Positions 46,167-55,799 are shown, counted from the first letter of the stretch. The stretch is DNA of 64,000 nt from JAAELZ01 sp965237485 (GCA_965237485.1 CBDEFQ010000004.1:1-64000), one strand, 5' to 3'. Program-made: numbers and translations. The notes: a model not told the origin generated them from the sequence alone.

Positions 46167-47216
46167 CTACGCAGCCAATAATACTTCTTTTTGTGGGTTC
46201 AGCGCAACCGCACCACAAGGCCGCCAATTTCGGGTTTGGCCAGACCACCGATTAGGTTTTGCTGCTTTAGCTTCCTGATAAACAACTTCTCGTTTTGCTA
46301 ATAGGGCACTATCTTCACCGCGATAACGCTGGCCAGGTGTAACGTAGCGTATAGCACTGTGACGATGTTCTTCGTTATACCATTGCATAAACTTACCCAC
46401 CCATTGGCGGGCGGCCTCTAAGCTATCGAAGCCTTGAGAAGGCCACGCAGGGCAATACTTTACCGTTCTAAACATGGATTCAATATAAGCGTTGTCATTG
46501 CTTACTCTTGGCCTTGAGTAAGAGGGCTTTATTCCTAATGCTTCTAACTTCGCTCTCATTGTGAACGATTTCATTGGGCTGCCATTATCACTGTGTAAGA
46601 CGGGCATGCCATCGCAGCTGGCCACTTTTAGAGCCGCCTGAGACATCAACTGCGCACCTAATTCACCGCTTTCAACAGGATGTACTTCCCAGTGAACGCC
46701 ATAGCGACTGTAAAGGTCTTCTACCATGTACAGGTAATAATGCTTGCCAATAGTACGCGTCGCCAAATAGGTGATATCCCACATCCACACAGCATTAGGT
46801 TTTAGCGCTATATGAGTATCGGGTGTTCGGGACTGCTTTTGTTTGGCGCGGCCGCGGTGCTTCAATTGCCCATGCGCCTTGAGAACTCGATAAAAGCTAG
46901 ACTCGCTGGCCACATAAATACCTTTGTCAGCCAACTGCGGTACTATTTGCGACGGCGGCAAATGATTGTATGCCGATTCATTACATATCGATAAAATGTG
47001 TTGCTGCTCTTGCTCGCTTAGTTTATTGCCAGGTACTGGCTTTTCTACCAAAGGACGTTGATCACTGCGGATACTATCTTCTCCTTTTGGCTTCCAACGT
47101 CTAAGCGTAGACTCGGCAAGGCCAACCAACTCACAAGCACTTGAACGCTTTGAACCTGCGTCTACTGCTTCATTAACATCATTGATTACTTTAATGCGCG
47201 TCTGAGTCGTAATCAT
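46167..47216 (-). CDS. IS3-like OrfB transposase, copy 2
   Basis: The sequence of the 349-residue protein is the same as the product of 1615-2664, with the same catalytic Asp, Asp and Glu and the ATGA overlap with orfA at 47213-47216. It appears intact. Because both copies are intact and identical, either could supply transposase to the other. Confidence 0.88.
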   Translation of the reverse strand: MITTQTRIKVINDVNEAVDAGSKRSSACELVGLAESTLRRWKPKGEDSIRSDQRPLVEKPVPGNKLSEQEQQHILSICNESAYNHLPPSQIVPQLADKGIYVASESSFYRVLKAHGQLKHRGRAKQKQSRTPDTHIALKPNAVWMWDITYLATRTIGKHYYLYMVEDLYSRYGVHWEVHPVESGELGAQLMSQAALKVASCDGMPVLHSDNGSPMKSFTMRAKLEALGIKPSYSRPRVSNDNAYIESMFRTVKYCPAWPSQGFDSLEAARQWVGKFMQWYNEEHRHSAIRYVTPGQRYRGEDSALLAKREVVYQEAKAAKPNRWSGQTRNWRPCGAVALNPQKEVLLAA

Positions 47217-47704
47217 ACTTCCTCGTCCTCCCAAAGCGCCTGAAACTTTTTTTGTAATACTAATAATGCGGCCGTTTCAGCCAAGGCTTTATCTTTGCGG
47301 CGCAGCTGGGTTTCTAGCTTCTTCTTGTCTTTTTTTAACGCACGTATTTCATCGCGCGCAACTTTAGGGCTAATGAGAGCCTCATCAACACCATTAATAC
47401 AAGCTTCTCGCCATTGCGTTATTTGAGTAGGGTATAGGCCTTTCTCTCGGCAATACGCAGATAATTCTTGTTCATTCATCGCAGCAGTTTCAAGAACTAC
47501 GGTGAACTTAGTTTGGCAATCCCACTGATTAGATGAATCACTATTAGGCATTAAAACTCCTGATCGTCTGGCTTTATTTCGCCAATCATACAAGGTTTGA
47601 ACACTGATTCCTTCTTCTCTAGATATTTCTGCGAAGGACTGACTATTTGATGATAATAATTTAGATAAAACAGCTTCTCTTCGTTCTACGCTATATTTCG
47701 GCAT
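47213..47704 (-). CDS. IS3-like OrfA, copy 2
   Basis: This 163-residue DNA-binding subunit is identical to the protein at 2661-3152. It lies at the istA-proximal end of the insertion and reads away from the istA body. Confidence 0.85.
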   Translation of the reverse strand: MPKYSVERREAVLSKLLSSNSQSFAEISREEGISVQTLYDWRNKARRSGVLMPNSDSSNQWDCQTKFTVVLETAAMNEQELSAYCREKGLYPTQITQWREACINGVDEALISPKVARDEIRALKKDKKKLETQLRRKDKALAETAALLVLQKKFQALWEDEEV

Positions 47705-49246
47705 GAGTATTTCTCCGCCGCCCCTTGTGAATTAAAATGTGTGCAACTACCCTGACGTCTGGGGGTACCAAGATACGACGTTTGTGTTTAGTAGAAGGTC
47801 GCAAAGTAAGCGAGGTGTCGCGTGAATTCAATTTATCACGCACCACTATTTATAAATATTTAAACAACGCGCCAAGCGAACCTGAATATCAGCGGTCGGT
47901 GCCAATAGTCTGTCCGAAGCTGGATAAGTTCAAACCTCAGTTGATCAATTTGCTTGAAGTGGACGCAGCTCGCTCAGTGCGAGAAAGACGTAATGCAGTT
48001 CAACTGTATGAAGAGATTGAGTTGCAAGGGTATCGAGGGGCTTATGACAGCGTTCAACGGTTTGTCAAAGCGTGGAAGGATCACTCGCGGTCATGTATTA
48101 AACAAGCATTTGTGCCATTGGTTTTTGCACCAGGTGAAGCCTGTCAGTTTGATTGGTCACATGAACAAGTCATTCTGGGTGGGTTTGGTGTCAAGATCAA
48201 ACTAGCCCACTTTCGTTTATGTCATTCGCGTAAATCATATCTTAGGGCCTATCCCAGAGAAACACAGGAGAGGGTGTTTGATGCACATATTCGGGCGTTT
48301 GATTTCTTTGAGGGCTTACCTCAGAAGATGATATACGATCACCCTAAGACCATAGTCAGTGCATTGTTTAAGGGTAAGCGGCGTGAGTTTAATCGCCGCT
48401 TTCTAAGCCGGATGAATCATTATCTGATTGAACCGATTGCCTGTACACCGGCAGCGGGTTGGGAGAAAGGCCAGGTTGAACGTCAGGTCGGTGTTATGCG
48501 CCAAAGGCTGTTTGTTCCACGGGTGCGCTTTGCTGATTTAGATGAATTAAACCAATGGCTGGAGCAACGTTGTGCTCGACTTGGTGAACGCCCACACCCG
48601 ACTGACAAATCAAGACTAATTGATGAAGTGTTTGCCGAGGAGCAGCCGAGCTTACGTCCCGCGATGGTAGCCTTTGATGGATATTATGAGCGTTTGGCGC
48701 GTGTGCATAAAACCGGTGTGGTGCACTACGACCGCAATCAATACTCCGTACCCTGTCGGTATGTTGACCAAGCTGTTTCTGTTAGAGCCTATGCAGATAG
48801 GATTAAAGTCGTGGTTGACGATGTGGAAGTGACTTCACATGCTCGCTGTTTCGGTCGTCATCAAATGATCTTTGATCCTTGGCATTATCTGCCCGTACTG
48901 GAGATTAAACCTGGCGCATTACGCAATGGCGCACCGTTTGTTGATTGGGATTTACCCAAGGCACTGCTAACACTCAAAAAACAGTACCTCAAACGTGATG
49001 GCGGTGACCGAGAGTTTGTACCATTGTTACTATTGATTCACCAGCATGGCTTGGAAACAGTCACGGTGGCCTGTGAGCGGGCATTAGATGCCAATACGAC
49101 TCAGCTATCAGTCATTACCAATTTGGTGCATCGGTTAACGGAACCTGATTCGGCCCAAGTGATGACAATTACCAATGCGCCTGTATTAGCTGTCCCCTCG
49201 GCAGCGAACGTGACCCGCTATGACCCGCTGTGCGCGGAGGTGAGCC

Positions 49247-49998
49247 ATGCTTGAACTTGTTGATGATCTTAAAGCCCTTAAACTACACGGTATGGCACCA
49301 TGCTTACCTGAGTTGATAGATTCGCCTCGTTCTAAAGTAACGTTGCAATCTGGGTTAATTAAATTGATGGATGCCGAGCGAACGGACCGAGAAGTGAGGC
49401 GGCTTAACTACCCAATGAAGGTGGCTAAATTCCCTCATCACCGTGATTTACAGCAATTTGACTTTACCCAGAGCGAAGTTGAACCCGCGCTCATCGAGGA
49501 TTTGTCTCAGGCTGACTATATGACAGAGCCCATAACCTCATCTTTGTCGGTGGCACTGGAACAGGCAAAACCCATTTAGCTACGGCCTTAGGCATTAAAG
49601 CCATTCATTCAGGTCATCGGGTTCGGTTTTACAATGTGGTGGACCTGGTTAATCTGCTGATCAAAGAACAGCAGGATGAGAAGCAGGGGCGGCTAGCACG
49701 AATTATGCAACCGTTAGATGCGGTGATATTCGATGAGCTGGGATATTTACCCTTCCCAGCATCGGGTGGCGCACTATTATTCCGCCTGATCAGCAAGCTA
49801 TACGAGAAAACCTCCATCGTGTTTACCACCAAGCTTAATTTCAGTGAATGGGTGCAGGTATTTGGCGACGAGAAAATGACCACGGCTTTGCTCGACAGAG
49901 TGACTCATCATTGCTCAATTATTGAAACGGGTAACGACTCATATCGATTCAAGCAGTCTAGTGCTAAAGCAAAGCTCAAGACTGTCACTAAAAAATAA
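49247..49998 (+). pseudogene. istB: IS21-type IstB helper ATPase, frameshifted
   Basis: The first frame (49247-49579) opens MLELVDDLKALKLHGMAPCL and holds the N-terminal IstB region up to about QADYMTEP. The continuation is in another frame from about 49531: HNLIFVGGTGTGKTHLATAL (Walker A), then VIFDELGYLPFPASGG (Walker B) and the usual C terminus. The shift falls at about 49526-49531, just before the P-loop. IstB is the AAA+ regulator that selects targets for IstA, so this IS21-type element is probably immobile. Its start overlaps the end of istA. Confidence 0.85.
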
Positions 49999-50021
49999 CA
50001 TCGCAAGAAAGCAGGATTGAT

Positions 50022-50062
50022 TCATCAACTCAAGTTTCGCTACGCTTCACTTGAGTTGATGA
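50022..50062. repeat. Long hairpin downstream of istB
   Basis: TCATCAACTCAAGT (50022-50035) and its exact complement (50049-50062) form a 14-bp stem with a 13-base loop. No T-run follows on either strand, so it is not a standard terminator. It may be part of the IS21 end or a repeat from other DNA. The rest of 50063-50237 shows no gene; a 69-codon frame starting at 50149 has no recognisable features. Confidence 0.55.
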
Positions 50063-50237
50063 TAAAGAAATATTATTGTGAGAGCGCGTAGTACCGGGCG
50101 CATATTTAAAGTTTATTAGTTTGGGTACTTAACCGAGCTTAGGAGTCGATGTTGGCAATTATATTAATCTATAGCTTAATTTCATTTGAAAACATATTGA
50201 GCTCGTACTTTTGTACATGTATTGCAAGTCGATTAGT

Positions 50238-51149
50238 TCAAATAGTTAACTTACCTTCCATTACGCAAGTTGCGACTCCACCTACATTAACTTGCACCAC
50301 CTGCGCATTTTTCAACAGAATTTCCGATTTGACTACACTTGGTCTGCCCATCGCGTAACCTTGTTCTGCGTAAATAGTTTTAGTTCCATTTTCGGGCATA
50401 TCAATTACTTTGTAGGTGTGTAGGTAGCAGGCTAATGCTCTATTGGTGGTGCCAGTTGCGGCTGCTTCGTTTGTGCCCACCGCCGGCGCGAACTCTCGGC
50501 AGTGTACGGTGTGTTTATTGTTTTCGGTATCTAAGCAGTAAACCATTACTGTATCGATGGTATTTATTCTGCAGAACTCAGACAAGGCTATGAAGTTGGG
50601 TGCTAAACTGTCAACAGCCTCGAGTGTGGTGAATGGAATAATAAGGTGGTTAAAGTCGGTACTTGTGGTGGCCATCGGGAGTTCAGATAATATCTGCTCA
50701 CTTGCAACCCCCAGAATTTTCGCCACTTCACTAAGTTGTCCCATGAAGTGCTTGAAGGATGCGGCTTGTAGTGCAAGCATCGCTTCAGGTTGGCCGCTGC
50801 TAGAATGATTTATGGTTAGATTTGTTTGACTTGCAGGTGTTCTTATAATCAGTGATTTAGATGTTAGCTCGTCTAAGCTAATATGGCCGCGCTCAACTAA
50901 CAAACATGCTAAGGCAATCGTCCCATGTCCACACATTGGGTATTCAGTTTGTGTGGAAAAAAAACGAATGTCTACGGTGGTTCCGTCAAAACCAGTGATG
51001 AACCCAGTTGCAGGGGCGCCAAACTCCTTAGCAATTTGCTGCATTTGATCTGCGTTAAGGTCTTGTGCGTCAGCCACTAGTGCAGCTATGCTCCCGCCGT
51101 AAGGGTTCGCAGAAAAGGCGTCGTAAACAGCGTAATCAAGCTTAGTCAT
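50238..51149 (-). CDS. PhzF family isomerase-like protein
   Basis: A 303-residue protein with the two-domain diaminopimelate-epimerase-like PhzF fold. Seen are DAFSANPYGGSIAALV near the N terminus, the catalytic-type Glu in AKEFGAPATGF (about residue 42) and the MCGHGTIALA loop (about 72). Most family members outside phenazine clusters have no known substrate, and no phenazine genes are nearby. It lies 12 bases after the amidase and is probably cotranscribed with it. Confidence 0.85.
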   Translation of the reverse strand: MTKLDYAVYDAFSANPYGGSIAALVADAQDLNADQMQQIAKEFGAPATGFITGFDGTTVDIRFFSTQTEYPMCGHGTIALACLLVERGHISLDELTSKSLIIRTPASQTNLTINHSSSGQPEAMLALQAASFKHFMGQLSEVAKILGVASEQILSELPMATTSTDFNHLIIPFTTLEAVDSLAPNFIALSEFCRINTIDTVMVYCLDTENNKHTVHCREFAPAVGTNEAAATGTTNRALACYLHTYKVIDMPENGTKTIYAEQGYAMGRPSVVKSEILLKNAQVVQVNVGGVATCVMEGKLTI

Positions 51150-51161
51150 AAAGGCATCTGG

Positions 51162-52577
51162 TTACTGCTTTTTGTGCCAAGGGGCGATGATCTCAAGTTG
51201 CCTCGAAAGCTGTAATAACAGTGCTTCAGAACCCAGTGGGCCGCCTAGCTGTACGCCGATAGGTAATTTGGTTGAGCTTTTGGCAAGCGGCACTGATGCA
51301 GCTGGGGCACCAGTTGCATTAAACAGCGGTGTAAAGGGAATTTCATTCAACATTCGTTCTAGGTAAGCAAACCAATCGTGCGATTGCATACTTAATTCAC
51401 CTAGCAACAAGGGTGGGTTGGCGAGGGTTGGAGTCAATACGATATCATAATGCGTGAAAAATTGATCTAAATCTCGCGCCGCAGACTGCGTAGTTTGTAG
51501 TGCTTTTACATAGTCGCTTGCGGTAAATCGTTTTGCAGATTGCGCGCAGGCGTAGGTGACGGGTTCAACCAGAGTTGCAATATTTTCAGCTGGCTGGTTC
51601 GCCTTAATAATTTGTATTGATCTTGCAATGTTCGCGCTAAAAATTACGTCGAATGCCTCTCGGAGAGCCTGTCCATCAATCGATGGCTTAGCGTATTCCA
51701 AATGGTGGCCCAATTGCTCACACAATGAAGCAGCGAGCTTAACTCCATTTTGACATTCAGCATGCACAAGTTCGCCCGCAAAACCTTTGTCGTAGAAAGC
51801 AATTTTGAGTGAGGGAAGGGGTTTTTCCATTGCCTGTAAAAAGGGCTCTTGCTGTCGCGGTGCAGCGTAGATATCTCCCAGCATGGGGCCAGAGGCAATA
51901 TCAAGCAACAATGCGGAATCGCGGATGCTATGAGTAATAGCATGACCAGTGCTAAACCCAGCCAATCCCTCGGCTTGATCATTGCCCAGTGGTACGCGGC
52001 CCCTAGACGGCTTTAAGCCGAATAAGCCACAATTGCTAGCCGGAATACGAATTGAGCCTCCGCTATCGGTTGCGTGGGCAATGGGTACCATGTTTGCCGC
52101 TACCGCACAGGCCGAACCCCCACTTGAGCCGCCCGCACTGTAGCGTATATCTAAAGGGTTTTTTGTGGCGCCAAATAAAGCAGGGTCGGTACAAACATTA
52201 AGCCCGAATTCCGGCGTATTGGTTTTACCGAGAATGATTAAACCTGCTTGGCGTAAGCGTTTGACCAACTCGCTATCATGCTCAGGCATAAAGTTTTGAA
52301 AGGCTCGGCTGCCGTGCGTTGCAGGTAAATTTGCGACCAGCATATTTAGGTCTTTTACTAGATAGGGTACACCAGCTAACGAACCTAATTGTGGCCCTGA
52401 TTTGGCCTGCACAAGCGCAGCTTCAAAATCATTAGCAATCACTGCATTGAGTGATGGGTCGAGTTGTTCTATACGATTGATAGCATCTGTTACCACTTCT
52501 ACGGTGGATATTTGCTTACTTTTGATTAATGATGCGAGACCGATTGCATCATAATTTTGTAGTTCAGATAATGGCAT
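51162..52577 (-). CDS. Amidase signature family enzyme
   Basis: A 471-residue amidase with the Ser-cisSer-Lys triad: Lys in YLVKDLNML (about 74), Ser in SAGGSSGGSACAVA (about 150) and the nucleophile Ser in DSGGSIRIPASNCG (about 174), followed by GLKPSRGRVP. It hydrolyses an unidentified amide. It is not GatA, since gatB and gatC are absent and the C-terminal half differs. It precedes the PhzF-like gene, suggesting a shared small-molecule pathway (inference). Confidence 0.88.
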   Translation of the reverse strand: MPLSELQNYDAIGLASLIKSKQISTVEVVTDAINRIEQLDPSLNAVIANDFEAALVQAKSGPQLGSLAGVPYLVKDLNMLVANLPATHGSRAFQNFMPEHDSELVKRLRQAGLIILGKTNTPEFGLNVCTDPALFGATKNPLDIRYSAGGSSGGSACAVAANMVPIAHATDSGGSIRIPASNCGLFGLKPSRGRVPLGNDQAEGLAGFSTGHAITHSIRDSALLLDIASGPMLGDIYAAPRQQEPFLQAMEKPLPSLKIAFYDKGFAGELVHAECQNGVKLAASLCEQLGHHLEYAKPSIDGQALREAFDVIFSANIARSIQIIKANQPAENIATLVEPVTYACAQSAKRFTASDYVKALQTTQSAARDLDQFFTHYDIVLTPTLANPPLLLGELSMQSHDWFAYLERMLNEIPFTPLFNATGAPAASVPLAKSSTKLPIGVQLGGPLGSEALLLQLSRQLEIIAPWHKKQ

Positions 52578-52762
52578 GGTTCACCTTTACTATTAAGATT
52601 AACTATACCAAGAAGTTTGAGCTTTTATCACCTGTTACCCGCTACTCCAGAATATGGTGGGATATATCTATTAGCTTAGATTTAAAAAATAGGCTGGCGT
52701 AACCACTCGTAACTTAGATTTTTGAGTAATTATTAAAAGGGAGGTTTATCCGTATTGAGCAA

Positions 52763-52848
52763 TTAACTCGCTTCCTTTTTCTTCTTAGCAGCCCTCAACG
52801 CGGCGGCTAACGCTTGTTCGCTCCACTCTACCAAGATATCTCCATCAT
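52763..52848 (-). pseudogene. C-terminal stub of an unknown gene, cut by the IS1380-type element
   Basis: Read on the minus strand from the IS boundary, the frame gives DGDILVEWSEQALAAALRAA, then KKKKEAS and a stop at 52763-52765. The composition (Ala-rich helix, Lys-rich end) looks like a real protein C terminus. I do not recognise the family. The rest of the gene is missing on the other side of the IS, where unrelated sequence begins. 52578-52762 shows nothing further. Confidence 0.5.
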
Positions 52849-54545
52849 CCTAGAAAAATCAGTTGAACCTCCACTAACGGATGTATTATCGTTGCAATCA
52901 ATTGAATTAAAAGGAGAAACACCATGGTCGCCAAAGATAAATCCTTTCACCCAGAGGGTGCGCTAAAACCGGAGGTTTCAAACGCTGTTTCCACCTTATT
53001 ATCGACTGAAACGTTCGATGGAAAAATTCACGTTGAATGGGATCCGTCAGCGGCAGTAACGCCCATAGGACCGTTGCCTTTTTTCATTCAATATTTAAAA
53101 CTTGGTGGTCTGTTTAAGCCATGGGTGAGCAGTTGCCCATTGGAATATCGAAACAATAACGCACCTGAGAAGATCAATGTGTTGGGCTCATTTTTGTTGT
53201 CTGTTCTCTCGGGTCACAATCGCTACGCACACATGGCCAGCTTAATGGGCGATCGTATCAACACCAAAATGCTTGGAATGACCAAAGCGGTTAGCGACGA
53301 TTCGGCGCGCCGTGCGCTGAAGAAGATGGATGAGGAACAAGGTATAGCCTGGCTACAAACTCATTTGCAGCGTTGCTACGAGCCCTTGCTCACACAGCCA
53401 TGGATATTGGATTGTGACGTAACGGTTAAACCGCTATACGGTCATCAAGAAGGTGCCAAGGTTGGCTATAATCCACACAAACCTGGCCGGCCCTCGCACA
53501 CGTATCACACCTATATGATTGCCAATCTTCGTCTTGTATTGGATGTTGAGGTCAAGTCTGGCACTGAGGTAGCTGCTAGTCATTCTTCGCCGGGTCTATG
53601 GGAGCTGTTGGATCGATTGCCACGTTCATCTTGGCCGCACTTTATTCGAGGCGATTGTGACTGGGGTACCCAGGATGTGATGAGCGCTGCAGAACAAAGA
53701 GGCGTCAATTACTTGTGGAAGTCTAAGTACGTTAAGCAACTGATACAGCAGCAGCATAGCGTGTCGGGCTGGGATTATGTTATCGATGGCTGGGAAGCCA
53801 AAGAAAGTTGTTTGAAGTTGGCTGCGTGGAACGATCATCGGCGCGTGGTAATCGTTCGTCGTCGTTTAGCAAAGGACGCGCTGCTGGTATTGGAAGAGAA
53901 AAGTCAAGGCCAACAGAGCTTTGGTTTTTTGCAAGAAGCGGATGATATTCGCGCGTTTGAATACGCTGTTCTGGTCACCTCATTAGACGATGAGGTGATT
54001 AGCATCGTCCAACATTATCGAGATCGAGCCGACTGCGAAAACAATTTTGATGAAATCAAGAACCATTGGGGTTGGGGCGGGTTTACTACCGCCGATATCA
54101 AGCCCTGTCGCTTTATAGCGCGGATCATTGCCTTGATTTATAACGGGTGGAATATATTCACTAGGCTGGCTAACCCAGACAAACATATGGAAGCGATTAC
54201 TAGTCGACCGCTATTACTGAGTTCGGTGGGGCGCGTTACTGAATCGGGGCGGAAAAAGACTATGACGATTACTAGCACGCACGCCAAGGCCGACTTAATT
54301 CGCGACACGTTTGACCAAATACAACACGTCTTTAATTCATTGAAGGCGATTGCGCCGCAGTTGAGCGTGGCGCAAGTTTGGTGCCGCATTCTAAGCGAGG
54401 CGATGAAGAAATATCTTGGTGGAACGATTCTTCAACCGCCAGATGACCGCTGTTTACTTGGCTAAAGTGTCTCGGAGGCAGTAGCGACGATGGAAGGGTT
54501 GTTTATGTTGGCCTCATTGGAGAGGCTTTAACTGCGTTTTTTAGG
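52849..54545 (+). mobile_element. IS1380-type element (about 1.7 kb)
   Basis: Terminal repeats are CCTAGAAAAATCAGTTGAA at the left and CCTAAAAAACGCAGTTAAA (reverse complement) at the right, 15 of 19 identical. Flanks are ATCAT and ATCAA, an imperfect 5-bp match. It contains one full-length transposase gene. The ends match the termini of the MITEs at 8550 and 38332, so this is the likely autonomous partner. Both flanking genes are truncated at the IS edges. Confidence 0.85.
52924..54465 (+). CDS. IS1380-type transposase
   Basis: A 513-residue DDE transposase with Asp in WILDCDVTVKPLYG (about 165), Asp in RGDCDWGTQ (about 240) and Glu in YRDRADCENNFDEIKNHWGW (about 370), the YREK-like signature of the IS4/IS1380 group. 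GGAG precedes the ATG with good spacing. It looks intact and could supply transposase in trans to the MITEs in the window. Confidence 0.88.
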   Translation: MVAKDKSFHPEGALKPEVSNAVSTLLSTETFDGKIHVEWDPSAAVTPIGPLPFFIQYLKLGGLFKPWVSSCPLEYRNNNAPEKINVLGSFLLSVLSGHNRYAHMASLMGDRINTKMLGMTKAVSDDSARRALKKMDEEQGIAWLQTHLQRCYEPLLTQPWILDCDVTVKPLYGHQEGAKVGYNPHKPGRPSHTYHTYMIANLRLVLDVEVKSGTEVAASHSSPGLWELLDRLPRSSWPHFIRGDCDWGTQDVMSAAEQRGVNYLWKSKYVKQLIQQQHSVSGWDYVIDGWEAKESCLKLAAWNDHRRVVIVRRRLAKDALLVLEEKSQGQQSFGFLQEADDIRAFEYAVLVTSLDDEVISIVQHYRDRADCENNFDEIKNHWGWGGFTTADIKPCRFIARIIALIYNGWNIFTRLANPDKHMEAITSRPLLLSSVGRVTESGRKKTMTITSTHAKADLIRDTFDQIQHVFNSLKAIAPQLSVAQVWCRILSEAMKKYLGGTILQPPDDRCLLG

Positions 54546-55612
54546 ATCAACAACCCAATTGGTTTCAGTATACAGCTCAGGAATGCAAGGCTGCCCGTGA
54601 ATCAGCAATCCTGCTGGATCAAAGTTCATTCGGTAAACACCTGATTCAAGGGCGGGATGCCTGTCAATTTCTCCAATGGCTGTGTGCTGGAAACATTGAC
54701 GTTTCTGTCGGAAAGATTGTGTACACCCACATGCTGAACACTCGTGGCGGTATAGAGACTGACATCACCGTCAATCGGCTGGCAGAAGACCGCTTTTTGA
54801 TCATCTCGTCAGCAACGGTGCATTCACGCGACAAAGCGTGGATTGAAAAGCACCTGGTTGCCGACAAATTTGTGACGCTGACAGATGTAACGTCTGCCTA
54901 TGCAGTGTTATCGCTGCAGGGGCCGAAATCTCGTGAAATATTGCAGTGTGTCAGTAATGCGGACTATAGTAATGAAAGGTTTCCTTTTGCGACCTCACAG
55001 GAAATCGATATTGGCTATGCGCGGGTTATTGCCAATCGTCTGACGTATGTGGGTGAGTTGGGGTGGGAGATGCATATACCCAGCGAGTTTGCCCAGCATG
55101 TTTTCGATGTTTTATGGCAGGCGGGTGAGGCGTTTGATCTTAAGCCTGCTGGATACCATGCGCTTGAACATCTTCGTTCAGAGCGCGCATATCGAGAATA
55201 TGAACTTGACCTAACTCCCGCAGACACTCCACTGGAGGCTGGACTTGCCTTTACGGTCAACATGGATAAACCCGGCGGGTTTATGGGGCATGACGCATTG
55301 GCGAAACAAATTGCAGATGGGCCTCTAAAGAAACGCCTCGTGATGTTCAAATTGATCAGTCCAGACCCAGTCCTCTTCCGCGAAGAACCGATAAGAATGG
55401 ATGGTAATATTGTCGGTTATGTTAGTTCGGGGGCGTATGGGTTTACGGTGGGTGCCTCTGTGGCTATGGGGTATGTTAGCCATCCGGGCGGTATTACCAG
55501 AGATATGATTTCGAATGCTAAATGGGAAATTGAACTTGCATGCGAGAGATTTGAAGCAGAAGCGTCGCTTCGTGCCTTCTACGATCCTGCTGGTAATCGA
55601 GTAAAAGGGTAG
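54546..55612 (+). pseudogene. C-terminal part of a dimethylglycine/sarcosine dehydrogenase-like protein
   Basis: The frame is open from the IS edge and reads QPNWFQYTAQECKAARESAI at once, then an aminomethyltransferase (GcvT) fold with SSFGKHLIQGRDA and YVGELGWEMHIPSEFA. It ends at 55612. Full-length relatives have about 800 residues with an N-terminal FAD oxidoreductase half, which is missing here. The remaining 355 or so residues are uninterrupted; a GTG at 54719 could start a shorter product. The family demethylates methylated glycines with tetrahydrofolate. The IS1380-type element marks the break. Confidence 0.82.
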
Positions 55613-55616
55613 GAGT

Positions 55617-55787
55617 GATGCTGTATTCGCCAAAGTGGTTAGTAGGTTTGATGTGGTAGAAAAGGTTGGTGATGTAGGCCCCGGTCAGGTTAAAGGACCT
55701 GGTGATGTTCCTCTAGAAGCTGTTGTTATAGAAAGGTCGAAGTCACCTCTGACTAATTTCCCTAGGCCTTATAGCTCGGTTAATTGA
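55617..55787 (+). pseudogene. C-terminal fragment of a cyclophilin-type peptidyl-prolyl isomerase
   Basis: The frame reads DAVFAKVVSRFDVVEKVGDV, then DVPLEAVVIERSKS, the typical last strands of PpiA/PpiB cyclophilins. The N-terminal two thirds are absent and no start is present. It begins 4 bases after the preceding pseudogene, so two unrelated gene ends were joined here by a deletion. Confidence 0.7.
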
Positions 55788-55799
55788 TTTATCTGAAGT

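Larger units (their letters stand above)
46137..47765 (-). mobile_element. IS3-like element, copy 2 (1629 bp)
   Basis: This copy matches 1585-3213 in length, orientation and encoded proteins, and is flanked by the 3-bp duplication TAC (46134-46136 and 47766-47768). It lies 44,552 bases from copy 1 as a direct repeat, so recombination between them would delete the whole housekeeping block. The right terminal repeat points outward into istA. Confidence 0.92.
46124..49254 (+). pseudogene. istA: IS21-type IstA transposase, split at codon 5 by an IS3-like insertion
   Basis: The gene begins ATGCCTATATGTAC at 46124 and resumes at 47769. Joined across the insertion, the protein opens MPICTKIRRLCLVEGRKVSE. 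The remaining body has the HTH (VSREFNLSRTTIYKYL) and rve core with Asp in QFDWSHEQVIL, Asp in YDHPKT and Glu in GWEKGQVERQVG, about 500 residues in all. The 3-bp duplication TAC flanks the insertion. A frame starting at 47737 inside the IS end could still make nearly all of IstA. Confidence 0.88.
45998..49998 (+). mobile_element. IS21-type element, broken; right end not found
   Basis: The likely left end is TGTCCGG at 45998. Direct repeats of the form GNTCAGCGTRCAAAANTGAAC follow between 46010 and 46063, as in the multiple end repeats of IS21 elements. istA and istB follow. An IS3-like element has split istA, and istB carries a frameshift. No matching right terminal repeat is seen after istB, so the element is probably truncated there. 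49999-50237 holds a hairpin and no gene. Confidence 0.75.

Noticed and set aside
50149..50358. A 69-codon frame opening MLAIILIYSL, tested as a displaced csrA
   Set aside because: It does not resemble CsrA beyond the first two residues, and its 3' half overlaps the PhzF-like gene antisense.
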